Shown: one piece after another, positions 35,710 through 44,187 of the stretch | Layout: every line of letters starts with the position of its first letter | Position numbering within the stretch: the stretch's first letter is position 1 | Origin: Thalassobius sp. Cn5-15 | GTDB taxonomy: Bacteria; Pseudomonadota; Alphaproteobacteria; Rhodobacterales; Rhodobacteraceae | NCBI RefSeq assembly: GCF_022347685.1 | Contig: NZ_JAKRGF010000003.1 | Coordinates: forward strand, 310,001-374,000 | Length of the DNA stretch: 64,000 bases | Direction: 5' to 3' | The notes under the pieces: generated by a model | Told to the model about the DNA's origin: nothing | The model's input: only the letters and a program-made list of their open reading frames with translations | Database searches by the model: none | Made by a program: the position numbers and the translations under genes

Positions 35710-36173
35710 TCGAAATCGCGCAGGAATCACCGCTGACCGATGACGGACGCGCCCTGCTGGCCGGATCCGATGCGGCCCTGCGCGCGGTCTATTCGGCTGA
35801 CGAATGCTTCACCCTTGATCCAGAGGAACTGATGGATGACAGCATCACCTTCTTGGTCGCCCGTGAAAACGGCGCGGCATTGGGATGCGTGGCATTGGTG
35901 GATTGTGGCGACTACAGCGAGGTTAAACGCCTGTTTGTCACGCCGGAGGCACGTGGCAAGCAACTGGCGAAGCATCTGATGGACGCGCTGGAAAGCCGCG
36001 CCATCGCGCTGCGACACTCGGCGATCAAGCTGGAAACAGGTGACAAGCTGGTGGCGGCAGTCGCGCTCTATAAACGTCTGGGCTACGCAGTTTGCGGTCC
36101 GTTCGGGAACTATCCCGAACATCCCGCCAGCCTCTTCATGCAGAAACCGCTGCTTCCGGCGGTGGTTGCCTGA
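35706..36173 (+). CDS. GNAT family N-acetyltransferase
   Basis: A 155-aa acetyltransferase. The acetyl-CoA loop is VKRLFVTPEARGKQLAKHLMDALE (pattern RxxGxG/A modified as ARGKQLA), followed by LETGDKLVAAVALYKRLGYAVCGPFGNYPEHPASLFMQKPL, as in many GNATs. Its start overlaps the cobW stop (ATGA), so it is co-translated with cobW and falls under the riboswitch. The substrate is unknown; a connection to cobalamin synthesis is only positional. Confidence 0.85.
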   Translation: MIEIAQESPLTDDGRALLAGSDAALRAVYSADECFTLDPEELMDDSITFLVARENGAALGCVALVDCGDYSEVKRLFVTPEARGKQLAKHLMDALESRAIALRHSAIKLETGDKLVAAVALYKRLGYAVCGPFGNYPEHPASLFMQKPLLPAVVA

Positions 36174-36230
36174 AACATGGGCCTGCCTGCCTCAGCAACA
36201 CGTGCGGTGGATATCATAAGAGCTGAGCGA

Positions 36231-36401
36231 TCAGCCCTTATGCTCTTCCTCAGACGCCTTGCCTTCCTCGGCGGCCTTCTTCATCCGCTCCAACAGCGCG
36301 GCCTTGTCAGTGCCGGCATCGTTGTTGCGGCGATCGTTCTTGTTGCGGGGCTTGTTTTTGCCATATGTGGGCTTCACCCCGCCCATTCTGCTGTAATCCA
36401 T
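36231..36401 (-). CDS. Small highly charged protein antisense within the cob operon
   Basis: A 56-aa reading frame on the minus strand, starting MDYSRMGGVKPTYGKNKPRN and ending in AEEGKASEEEHKG. It is rich in Lys, Arg, Asn and Glu, with no hydrophobic segment. GAGGGAAGAG directly precedes the ATG. Codon use (AAG, GCC, CGC, GGC) is like that of neighbouring genes, whereas the competing plus-strand frame at 36177-36473 reads as a Leu/Ala-rich shadow. It fills the 300-base gap between the GNAT gene and cobN. Function unknown; the basic N-terminal half could bind nucleic acid or ribosomes. Confidence 0.7.
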   Translation of the reverse strand: MDYSRMGGVKPTYGKNKPRNKNDRRNNDAGTDKAALLERMKKAAEEGKASEEEHKG

Positions 36402-36473
36402 CTCTTCCCTCTTTTACTGGTTCTGACGGCTCATGCCGCACTCTACCACAAAGCTCAAGCAAAGGACTGCTAG

Positions 36474-39400
36474 ATGCATCTTCTCGCTGCGACCCCCGGC
36501 TCTATTGATGATGGGCAGGAGCCTGTGGATCTGGGCCAGACACCGGCCGAACTGGTGTTTATTTCTGCCGCCGACACGGAACTGGCGGCACTGAGCCAAG
36601 CACGTCAGGATCTGGAGGACGCACCGCAGCTGCGTTTGGCCAACCTCACCCACCTGCAACACCCGATGTCGGTGGACCTGCATCTGGATGATTGCGCGAC
36701 CAAATCGAAACTGGTGATTGCACGAATCCTTGGCGGCGCGGGGTATTGGAAATACGGGTTCCAACAATACGCCGCCCGATTGGCAGAGGTGGGCGTGCCT
36801 TTCGTGGCACTGCCCGGCGATGATAAGCCAGACGCAGAGCTGCGTGAGCTGTCCACTGTATCTGCCGCCGATTACGACGCACTGTGGGCCTACATGGTTG
36901 AGGGCGGGCCAGACAATGCGCTGAACTTCCTGTCCTACGCACGCTGGATGCTGGCAGGGCATGAGGGCGAGGCCCCGCAAGCTGCGGCGCCACTGCTGCG
37001 TGCAGGTGTGTACTGGCCCGGTGCAGGTGTTGCTGATCTGTCTGCCGCGCAAACCGCATGGCAGGACGGGCAGCCGGTGGTTCCGCTGATCTTCTACCGC
37101 GCGTTGGTACAGGGGGCAGGCCTGAACCCGATCAACCGCATGGTGAAATCGCTGCTGCGCCAGGGGCTGAACCCGCTGCCAATCTTTGTCGCCTCCCTAA
37201 AGGATCCGGTGTCAGTCGCGACATTGGAAACCCTGTTCACTGCCGCACCGCCCTCGGTCATCCTGAACGCCACATCCTTTGCCGTCGGTAGCCCCCATGT
37301 GGGCGACACCAGCCCTGAAAACCCGCTGATCATGCCCGCAGCCGATGAGGCACCAGTATTTCAGGTAGTTCTGGCAGGCAGCAACGAACAGGCCTGGGCC
37401 GAAGGCCTGACCGGCCTGTCAGCACGCGACATCGCAATGAATGTCGCCCTGCCAGAGGTGGACGGTCGCGTGCTGTCCCGCGCGATCAGCTTCAAGGATG
37501 AGGCCTATTTTGATGAAGCCACAGAATGCCCCATCGCCACCTACCGCGCGCAAGGCGACCGGATCGAATTTGCCGCCTCGCTCGCCGCGAACTGGGCCCG
37601 TCTGCGCCATACACCTATCGCAGATCGCAAGGTCGCAATGGTGCTGGCAAACTATCCTAACAAGGACGGGCGACTGGCCAATGGCGTCGGCCTCGATACA
37701 CCTGCGGCGGCGGTCAACATGCTGCAGGCGTTGGGTCAAGCAGGCTACGACGTAGCAGACGCCCCCGCCGACAGTGACACCTTGATGAAGGCCATCATGG
37801 CCGGCCCCACCAACTGGCTGACCGACCGCGCCACGCGTGAAGGTGGGGTGACCCTGTCACTAACCGACTACAAACGGTTCTACGACGCCCTGCCGTGGGA
37901 GGTGCGCGAACCGATGGAGGCGCGCTGGGGCCAACCAGAGGAGGATCCATTCTTTACCGCAGACACAGGTTTCGCCCTGTCGATCTTCCCCTTCGGCAAC
38001 GCGCTGATCGGGGTGCAGCCCGCGCGGGGCTATAATATCGACCCAACGGATACCTACCATTCGCCCGATCTGGTGCCGCCGCACAACTATCTGGCCTTCT
38101 ACTTTTACCTGCGCCACGTGTTTGGTGCCCATGCGATTGCGCATATGGGCAAGCACGGCAATATGGAATGGCTGCCGGGCAAAGCACTGGCGCTGTCATC
38201 GACCTGCTGGCCCGAGGTGGTCTTTGGCCCGACGCCGCACCTCTACCCCTTCATCGTCAATGACCCCGGCGAAGGCACGCAGGCCAAACGCCGCGCCCAG
38301 GCGGTGATCATCGACCACCTGACCCCACCCCTGACCCGCGCCGAAAGTTATGGCCCGATGAAGGATCTGGAGGCGCTGGTGGATGAATACTACGAGGCAG
38401 CGGGCGTTGACCCCCGCCGTATCGAGCATCTGCGACGTGAAATCCTATCGCTGACCTCCGCCACCGGCATTGGCGAGGACGCGGGCCTAAATGGGGAAGA
38501 TGAGGATCGCGATCTGGCCAAGCTAGACGCTTACCTCTGCGACCTGAAAGAGGCGCAGATCCGCGATGGGTTGCATATTTTCGGCACCTCACCAGAAGGC
38601 GTGCAGGCCCGCGATCTAGCCATCGCGCTGGCCCGTGTGCCGCGTGGGCAGGGCAAGGGCGTGGACAATTCGCTGATCCGTGCCTTAGCAACCGATCTGG
38701 GGTTGGATTTTGATCCGCTTGATTGTGACATGGCCGCGCCTTGGACTGGTATACGCCCCGACCTTTTGGCCGCATTGGACGCCGCCACATGGCGCAGTAC
38801 AGGCGACACGGTGGAACGGTTGGAATTACTGGCGATCACACTGGTCGGCACCGGCGCTGAAGCTCCCGGTGAGCAGTCGGCAGAGGTGCTGACCCATCTG
38901 CGAGAGAAGATCATCCCAACGCTGGACGCCTGTGGTCCGGCAGAGCGTGACGGTTTCCTCAAAGTGCTGGAGGGTCGCTTCCTGCCACCTGGCCCCTCTG
39001 GCGCACCGACGCGCGGACGGTTAGACACGCTGCCGACAGGACGAAACTTTTACTCCGTCGACAGCCGCGCAGTGCCGACACCAACCGCTTGGGCGCTGGG
39101 ATGGAAATCTGCCAACCTACTGATCGAAAAGCACCTTCAGGATCACGGCGACTGGCCGCGCAGCATGCTGGTCACCGCATGGGGCACCGCAAACATGCGC
39201 ACCGGCGGCGATGATATCGCACAGGCGCTGGCCCTGATGGGGGTGAAGCCAAAATGGGACAGCGCCAACCGGCGCGTGACAGGGTTTGAGATCCTGCCCG
39301 AAGGGGTACTGGGCCGTCCGCGTGTGGATGTAACACTGCGTATCTCGGGCTTTTTCCGCGATGCCTTCCCACAGCTGATCGCGCTGGTCGATAGCGCCGC

Positions 39401-40175
39401 ACGCGCGGTGCAGGCGCTGGATGAAAGCGACGATCAAAACCCAGCCGCCGCCCGTGCACGGGCCGGTGAAGGCGCAGCGCGCGTTTTTGGGTCAAAACCA
39501 GGTGCCTATGGCGCGGGTCTGCAGGCATTGATTGATGAGCGCATCTGGAATGACACCGCCGATTTTGCCGAGGCTTATCTCGAATGGGGCGGCTATTCCT
39601 ATGGCGCTGGCGGTGAGGGCACACGCGACCGCGTCGGCTTTGAGCAGCGCCTTAAACAAACAGAAGCGATTGTGCAAAATCAAGACAACCGCGAACACGA
39701 CCTTTTAGACAGTGACGACTACTACCAATTCGAAGGCGGCGCAGCCGCTGCGGTGAAAACCCTGCAGGGTGAGGCGCGTCCGATCTATCACAACGACCAT
39801 TCGCGCCCCGAGCGTCCTGTCATCCGCACCTTGGATGAGGAGATTGGCCGCGTGCTACGCTCCCGCGTGGTAAACCCCAAATGGATCGATGGCGTGAAGC
39901 GTCACGGCTACAAAGGCGCGTTCGAAATTGCTGCGACGGTCGACTACCTCTTTGCCTTTGCCGCAACCACAGGCGTGGTGAAACATCACCATTTCGACAT
40001 GGTGCACGCTGCCTTTCTAGAAGATGACGATACGCGCGAGTTCATCGCTGATCACAACGCCCCTGCGCTACGCGAGATTGCCGAGCGCCTGAAGGAAGCC
40101 CTAGATCGTGGTCTCTGGGTGCCGCGGTCAAATTCGGCTCGTGCGTTTATCGAGGGCCTTTTGGAAAACAACTGA
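36474..40175 (+). CDS. cobN: Aerobic cobaltochelatase subunit CobN
   Basis: A 1233-aa large subunit of the ATP-dependent CobNST chelatase, which inserts cobalt into hydrogenobyrinate a,c-diamide. CobN/BchH family segments include GVGLDTPAAAVNMLQALGQAGYDV, NYLAFYFYLRHVFGAHAIAHMGKHGNMEWLPGKALALS, the tail-ward SKPGAYGAGLQALIDERIWND and YSYGAGGEG. CobS and CobT are not in the window. AAAGGA precedes the start. It lies 300 bases after the GNAT gene, separated by a small antisense gene, and ends at a very strong terminator. Confidence 0.97.
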   Translation: MHLLAATPGSIDDGQEPVDLGQTPAELVFISAADTELAALSQARQDLEDAPQLRLANLTHLQHPMSVDLHLDDCATKSKLVIARILGGAGYWKYGFQQYAARLAEVGVPFVALPGDDKPDAELRELSTVSAADYDALWAYMVEGGPDNALNFLSYARWMLAGHEGEAPQAAAPLLRAGVYWPGAGVADLSAAQTAWQDGQPVVPLIFYRALVQGAGLNPINRMVKSLLRQGLNPLPIFVASLKDPVSVATLETLFTAAPPSVILNATSFAVGSPHVGDTSPENPLIMPAADEAPVFQVVLAGSNEQAWAEGLTGLSARDIAMNVALPEVDGRVLSRAISFKDEAYFDEATECPIATYRAQGDRIEFAASLAANWARLRHTPIADRKVAMVLANYPNKDGRLANGVGLDTPAAAVNMLQALGQAGYDVADAPADSDTLMKAIMAGPTNWLTDRATREGGVTLSLTDYKRFYDALPWEVREPMEARWGQPEEDPFFTADTGFALSIFPFGNALIGVQPARGYNIDPTDTYHSPDLVPPHNYLAFYFYLRHVFGAHAIAHMGKHGNMEWLPGKALALSSTCWPEVVFGPTPHLYPFIVNDPGEGTQAKRRAQAVIIDHLTPPLTRAESYGPMKDLEALVDEYYEAAGVDPRRIEHLRREILSLTSATGIGEDAGLNGEDEDRDLAKLDAYLCDLKEAQIRDGLHIFGTSPEGVQARDLAIALARVPRGQGKGVDNSLIRALATDLGLDFDPLDCDMAAPWTGIRPDLLAALDAATWRSTGDTVERLELLAITLVGTGAEAPGEQSAEVLTHLREKIIPTLDACGPAERDGFLKVLEGRFLPPGPSGAPTRGRLDTLPTGRNFYSVDSRAVPTPTAWALGWKSANLLIEKHLQDHGDWPRSMLVTAWGTANMRTGGDDIAQALALMGVKPKWDSANRRVTGFEILPEGVLGRPRVDVTLRISGFFRDAFPQLIALVDSAARAVQALDESDDQNPAAARARAGEGAARVFGSKPGAYGAGLQALIDERIWNDTADFAEAYLEWGGYSYGAGGEGTRDRVGFEQRLKQTEAIVQNQDNREHDLLDSDDYYQFEGGAAAAVKTLQGEARPIYHNDHSRPERPVIRTLDEEIGRVLRSRVVNPKWIDGVKRHGYKGAFEIAATVDYLFAFAATTGVVKHHHFDMVHAAFLEDDDTREFIADHNAPALREIAERLKEALDRGLWVPRSNSARAFIEGLLENN

Positions 40176-40205
40176 ACCGATGAGGCAGCCTCCCCCGCCG
40201 GACAC

Positions 40206-40243
40206 ACTTGGGGGCGCAGATCCGCATCTGCGCCCCCAAGTTT
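40206..40243 (+). terminator. Strong Rho-independent terminator after cobN
   Basis: A perfect 16-bp stem (ACTTGGGGGCGCAGAT with its complement) with CCGC tetraloop, then TTTC, 30 bases after the cobN stop. It closes the riboswitch-controlled unit. Confidence 0.93.
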
Positions 40244-40310
40244 CATGCCTGACTGCCCTCCCAAACAGTGGCATGAGGGACCTCATCCTAACAGCTAGCG
40301 CGCGGCTGCA

Positions 40311-40712
40311 TCACGCGTCGCCTGTCGCTGCCAAAGAGCGGCACCACATATCCCCGGCCTTGGAAACTCGACATTTGTAGTCACCACCGGCCGCCAATAC
40401 GGCAGCGTCCGCCGGGTCATTACAGTGTAGTTTCACCTGCACTACCGCCACATCACCACCGATCTGACGCACCTCACAACTTGTGAGAGTTTCCATCGCC
40501 ATACCTGCCAATAAACTGACCTGATCCATGCGCGGATCCGCCATGGGATTGGTTCGAATCGCCTCAACCGTGTGACCGGCTGCCCGCATGGTGAACTGCA
40601 TGTCAGCCACCGCAACGCGCGTTGGCGGCACACCGCGAAAATTCCGGCCAGCCATATCGCAGCCCGCCAGAAAGAGAATCATCACCCCGCAAATCACTAA
40701 AAAATAACGCAT
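40311..40712 (-). CDS. Putative lipoprotein, hypothetical
   Basis: A 133-aa protein with a lipoprotein signal: MRYFLVICGVMILFLAGC, lipobox LAGC with Cys18. The mature part contains RVAVADMQFTMRAAGHTVEAIRTNPMADPRMDQVSLLAGMAMETLTSCEVRQIGGDVAVVQVKLHC and four more cysteines in all, perhaps forming disulfides. Likely anchored in the outer or inner membrane facing the periplasm. No known family recognised. It is divergent from the 10-TM protein gene at 40871. Confidence 0.78.
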   Translation of the reverse strand: MRYFLVICGVMILFLAGCDMAGRNFRGVPPTRVAVADMQFTMRAAGHTVEAIRTNPMADPRMDQVSLLAGMAMETLTSCEVRQIGGDVAVVQVKLHCNDPADAAVLAAGGDYKCRVSKAGDMWCRSLAATGDA

Positions 40713-40804
40713 AACAGGATGATTACGGCGGAGAGGTTAATGCTCAATTAATGCGTTCGGATTTATTGGCCGCATTCACCAGTTCCTGAGGGGTCTACCA
40801 TTGC

Positions 40805-40843
40805 ATTCCATTTTTTGAATATTATATATTCCATAATTGGAAT
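40805..40843 (+). promoter_or_regulatory. Twin ATTC-N8-GAAT motifs, candidate SqrR/BigR-type operators
   Basis: Two perfect copies lie at 40805-40820 and 40828-40843, offset by 23 bp, within an AT-rich promoter region starting 66 bases before the downstream gene. ATTC-N8-GAAT is the motif I recall for the persulfide-responsive ArsR-family repressor SqrR of Rhodobacter capsulatus. The motifs are seen directly; the regulator identity is inferred. Confidence 0.65.
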
Positions 40844-40870
40844 ATTAATGGAATCTCGATGGAGGCCGTC

Positions 40871-42085
40871 ATGGCATCAAACTTCAAACGCCCTGCCGAC
40901 AACTATACGCCGCTCTACTTCCTTGCTTCCCTCGGCGCGGGGGGGCTGGCTGTCACGTTTTTCATGTATCTGATGTTCTGGGTGCCGCACCCTGACCAGC
41001 CGGTGCCGCTGTTTGGTGACATTACAACGGCCTTTCAAACCGGCACCCTGCCGATGCAGGTTGCAATCGCTGTCGCGGTCCTTGGAATCGCGGGCTTTGC
41101 AATCCTGAACATCAAGACACTGCTCTGGAACCTCTCGGCCCTCTCCGCTTTCCGCAATTCAGACGCCTACAAGACCCTGACCAGTACAAATGGCGAAGCC
41201 ACCCTGTTGGCCGCCCCGCTGGCGATGGCTATGACCGTGAACGCTCTTTTCATCATCGGAATGGTGTTTGTCCCGAACCTGTGGTCGGTGGTGGAGTATC
41301 TGTTCCCTATGGCCGTGCTGACCTTTTCCCTGATCGGGATCTGGGCACTGCGACTGATCGGACGCTATCTGGGCCGCATCTTTAGTGAGGCAGGACAGTT
41401 TTCGCTGGCAGGCCACAACTCCTTCGCACAGCTGATGCCTGCATTTGCTCTGTCAATGATCGGCGTTGGTCTTTCGGCCCCTGCTGCGATGAGCCACAAT
41501 CACATCACCGTAACAATTGCGATGCTGCTGTCGACCTTCTTTGCTGTTGTCGCTGTGATCTACGCACTGTTCGCTGCGATCACCGCTGTCAGCGCCATGC
41601 TGCAACATGGTACCGCCAAAGAGGCAGGTCCGACCCTGATGGTAATCGTACCGCTGATGACCGTGCTGGGCATCCTGTCCTTCCGCCAGTCCCACGGGCT
41701 GCACACCAGTTTCGACGCCCATGCTGAGGCGAGCGATGGCATGATGTTCTTTGCCCGCATGCTGAGCGTTCAGATCGTCTTCATCGCCCTAGGCATGGTG
41801 GTGATGCTGCGGCAGGGATATTTCAAGGACTACGTTTTTGGCCGCCTGACCTCGCCCGGATCATACGCGCTGGTTTGCCCCGGTGTGGCACTGACGGTGA
41901 TGATCCACTTCTTCCTCAACAAAGGATTGGTGCCTGCCGGTGCGGTGGACCAATTCAGCCTGACCTATTGGGCGGTGACCGCCGTCGCACTGGCTGCACA
42001 GATAGCGATGATCGCGCTGGTGCTGCGCCTCAACCGTCAACATTTTGGCCGCTCTGATGAAACAGCGGTGATGCCGGCGGAATAA
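40871..42085 (+). CDS. Ten-TM membrane protein, TsoY/TDT-like
   Basis: A 404-aa integral membrane protein with ten predicted helices, beginning FLASLGAGGLAVTFFMYLMFWVPHPDQP. The ten-helix layout recalls the tellurite-resistance/dicarboxylate transporter (TDT/SLAC1) superfamily, which includes sulfite exporters, and proteins that some annotation systems call TsoY family. No selenocysteine (in-frame TGA) is present. The start at 40871 has GGAGG six bases upstream, so an in-frame ATG at 40859 is less likely. Two ATTC-N8-GAAT motifs upstream suggest sulfide/persulfide control, consistent with a sulfur-anion role. Substrate unproven. Confidence 0.7.
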   Translation: MASNFKRPADNYTPLYFLASLGAGGLAVTFFMYLMFWVPHPDQPVPLFGDITTAFQTGTLPMQVAIAVAVLGIAGFAILNIKTLLWNLSALSAFRNSDAYKTLTSTNGEATLLAAPLAMAMTVNALFIIGMVFVPNLWSVVEYLFPMAVLTFSLIGIWALRLIGRYLGRIFSEAGQFSLAGHNSFAQLMPAFALSMIGVGLSAPAAMSHNHITVTIAMLLSTFFAVVAVIYALFAAITAVSAMLQHGTAKEAGPTLMVIVPLMTVLGILSFRQSHGLHTSFDAHAEASDGMMFFARMLSVQIVFIALGMVVMLRQGYFKDYVFGRLTSPGSYALVCPGVALTVMIHFFLNKGLVPAGAVDQFSLTYWAVTAVALAAQIAMIALVLRLNRQHFGRSDETAVMPAE

Positions 42086-42108
42086 ACGGCAGCGAAACTG
42101 AAACAACA

Positions 42109-42133
42109 GGCGGTCCCTTCGGGGGCCGCTTTT
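42109..42133 (+). terminator. Rho-independent terminator
   Basis: An 8-bp stem (GCGGTCCC with GGGGCCGC, one G-T pair, UUCG loop) followed by TTTT, 24 bases after the 10-TM protein gene. Confidence 0.82.
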
Positions 42134-42226
42134 GCGTTAGCAGCAACGCCTGCCCCTTGCGCCCTGAAGCCAAACACCTCAAAGTCGGTCCAGACCGCAA
42201 GAAACAGGCGACAGGAGATCCCCCAG

Positions 42227-42835
42227 ATGACAGTAGACAGCGACCGTCATGCAATGAAGATGGCCAAGAAGAAGGCCGCCCGTGACAAGATCATGGCCAC
42301 CAAAATCGACGAAAAAGGCCTGATCATCGTTAACACTGGCAAGGGCAAAGGCAAAAGCTCTGCCGCGTTCGGCATGATCTTCCGCTGCATCGCCCATGAC
42401 ATGAAGTGCGCCGTGGTGCAATTCATCAAAGGCGGAATGAGCACCGGCGAACGTGACCTGATTTTGGACAAATTTTCCGACACTTGTTCCTTCCACACAA
42501 TGGGCGAAGGGTTTACCTGGGAAACACAGGACCGCGACCGTGACGTTGAAATGGCACAGGCCGCGTGGGAAAAGGCCAAAGAGCTGATCCGCGATGACAG
42601 CCACAAAATGGTGCTGCTGGATGAGATCAACATCGCCCTGCGGTATGACTACATCGACGTCAACGAGGTGGTGCAGTTCCTTGAGGAGGAAAAGCCGCCA
42701 ATGACCCACGTGGTCCTGACGGGTCGCAATGCCAAGGAAGAGCTGATCGAAGCCGCCGATCTGGTGACAGAGATGGAGCTGGTCAAACACCCCTTCCGCG
42801 CCGGTATCAAAGCGCAGATCGGGGTGGAGTTTTAA
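42227..42835 (+). CDS. cobO: Cob(I)yrinic acid a,c-diamide adenosyltransferase
   Basis: A 202-aa CobA/CobO-type adenosyltransferase. The P-loop NTGKGKGKSSAAFG (about residue 36), VQFIKGGMSTGERD, the GFTWETQD motif (about 97), LLDEINIALRYDY and VLTGRNAKEELIEAADLVTEM define the family. It transfers the adenosyl group from ATP to the corrin cobalt. CAGGAGATCCCCCAG precedes the ATG. It lies apart from the other cob operons, between two unrelated membrane-protein genes, with no riboswitch visible upstream. Confidence 0.96.
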   Translation: MTVDSDRHAMKMAKKKAARDKIMATKIDEKGLIIVNTGKGKGKSSAAFGMIFRCIAHDMKCAVVQFIKGGMSTGERDLILDKFSDTCSFHTMGEGFTWETQDRDRDVEMAQAAWEKAKELIRDDSHKMVLLDEINIALRYDYIDVNEVVQFLEEEKPPMTHVVLTGRNAKEELIEAADLVTEMELVKHPFRAGIKAQIGVEF

Positions 42836-43318
42836 GTGTTCATCACTGGGCACCTTTCCGGGGCCTATCTGGCGCTGAAGCCCTTTCAGCGCCACCTTCC
42901 CCGACAGGTATTCGCCGCGGGTCTCGTTGGGGGAATTTTACCGGACATTGATATGCTCTGGTTTCATTTTGTCGATCATGGTGCATTTCATCATCATCAG
43001 TATCTGACCCATCGCCCTCTGCTATGGGTGATCGTTCTGCTAACGGGCCTGTTGCTCCACCGGATGCAAAATACGTTGGGTCTGACGGTCATTATGGTCG
43101 GCGTGGGCGGATTGGTTCATATGGCATTGGACACCATCGCAGGCGCTATCGCTTGGGGCTGGCCGCTGGACCATACTCCAAACACGCTAGTCATCGTGCA
43201 GGCGACCCACAGCCACTGGATCCTATCCTTCCTAAATCACTGGACCTTTCAGGTCGAAATTTTAATGACAACGATCGCGCTATTTCTGTTGTGGCGCAGT
43301 AAATCTGTCCCGCGCTAA
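42836..43318 (+). CDS. Membrane-bound metal-dependent hydrolase (YdjM/DUF457-like)
   Basis: A 160-aa protein with about four helices and a set of His/Asp residues at the membrane surface: FITGHLSGAYLAL, GGILPDIDMLWFHFVDHGAFHHHQYLTHRP, and GLVHMALDTIAGAIAWGWPLDHTPN. These match the YdjM/DUF457 family of predicted membrane metal-dependent hydrolases. The start is GTG, immediately after the cobO stop, with GGAG inside the cobO end, so it is translationally coupled to cobO. No role in B12 synthesis is known. Confidence 0.8.
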   Translation: MFITGHLSGAYLALKPFQRHLPRQVFAAGLVGGILPDIDMLWFHFVDHGAFHHHQYLTHRPLLWVIVLLTGLLLHRMQNTLGLTVIMVGVGGLVHMALDTIAGAIAWGWPLDHTPNTLVIVQATHSHWILSFLNHWTFQVEILMTTIALFLLWRSKSVPR

Positions 43319-43354
43319 GCCCTTTACCAATCCCCTGCTTGCCAGCCCTCTATG

Positions 43355-43375
43355 CTGGTCATATAAATTGACCAA
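43355..43375 (+). promoter_or_regulatory. Candidate autoregulatory operator of the FadR-type gene
   Basis: TGGTCA and TGACCA arms flank a 7-base AT-rich spacer (TGGT-N11-ACCA overall), 17 bases before the regulator start. The 21-bp site matches the glcD upstream site in 17 positions, and the following ATT is also shared. Confidence 0.65.
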
Positions 43376-43392
43376 TTACATAAAGGTGATAG

Positions 43393-44160
43393 ATGCCCTT
43401 CCAGAAAGTTCAGCCCGAAAAACTCTCCACTGCAGTGACGCGCCAGATCGAATTGTTGATCCTGCGTGGCATCCTGCGCCCCGGTGAACGGCTGCCCGCA
43501 GAGCGGGAGCTGGCGGATCGGCTGGGTGTATCGCGCCCATCGCTGCGCGAAGCGATCTCGGATCTGCAGGAAAAAGGGTTGCTGACCTCTAAGGCAGGAT
43601 CGGGGATCTATGTGGCGGATGTACTTGGATCGGCCTTCTCGGACTCTTTGGTCAAGCTGTTCGCCAACCATGACGAGGCGGTGTTTGACTACATTTCTTT
43701 CCGTCGTGACATGGAAGGTCTGGCGGCAGAACGTGCCGCTCGGCTGGCATCGGATACCGACCTGAAGGTGATCCAGACCATCTTTAATAAGATGGAAGGC
43801 GCCCACTCAAAGCGCAATCCCGATGATGAGGCGCAGCTGGACGCGGATTTTCACCTGTCCATTATCGAGGCCAGCCACAACGTGATTATGCTACACATGA
43901 TGCGGTCGATGTATCAGCTGTTGCGCGAAGGTGTGTTCTATAATCGCAAGATGATGTTCAAACAGCGTACAACCCGCGACACCCTGCTGACCCAGCACCG
44001 TGCGATCAACACCGCGTTACAGGCACGCGATGCCGAAGCGGCACGGCGCGCAGTGGAAGCGCATTTAGACTACGTGCGCACCACGCTGCAGGACCTAAAC
44101 AAGAGCGAACGCAACGAACGTGTCGCCCAGCAGCGGTTTCAACACGAACAATCACGCTGA
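43393..44160 (+). CDS. FadR-subfamily GntR regulator, probable regulator of glycolate oxidase
   Basis: A 255-aa regulator. The N-terminal winged helix contains TRQIELLILRGILRPGERLPAERELADRLGVSRPSLREAISDLQEKGLLTSKAGSGIYV, a clear GntR signature. The C-terminal helical FCD domain begins near residue 85 and shows the metal/ligand pattern with AQLDADFHLSIIEASHN (Asp and His) and TQHRAINTALQARDAEAARRAVEAHLDYV. The overall type is PdhR/LldR/GlcC. A shared operator in front of this gene and of glcD argues that it is the GlcC equivalent; the assignment is inferred. Confidence 0.9.
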   Translation: MPFQKVQPEKLSTAVTRQIELLILRGILRPGERLPAERELADRLGVSRPSLREAISDLQEKGLLTSKAGSGIYVADVLGSAFSDSLVKLFANHDEAVFDYISFRRDMEGLAAERAARLASDTDLKVIQTIFNKMEGAHSKRNPDDEAQLDADFHLSIIEASHNVIMLHMMRSMYQLLREGVFYNRKMMFKQRTTRDTLLTQHRAINTALQARDAEAARRAVEAHLDYVRTTLQDLNKSERNERVAQQRFQHEQSR

Positions 44161-44187
44161 CCCCACTGATACCCAAAGCGCAATGGG

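Noticed and set aside
36177-36473. 98-aa plus-strand hydrophobic reading frame between the GNAT gene and cobN
   Set aside because: It is the complement of the better supported 56-aa minus-strand gene at 36231-36401.
40551-40561. GGTTCGAATC, resembling a tRNA T-loop
   Set aside because: No acceptor stem, D arm or anticodon arm surrounds it, and it lies inside the lipoprotein gene.
40859-42085. Selenoprotein reading of the 10-TM protein
   Set aside because: No in-frame TGA inside the gene and no SECIS-like hairpin noticed.
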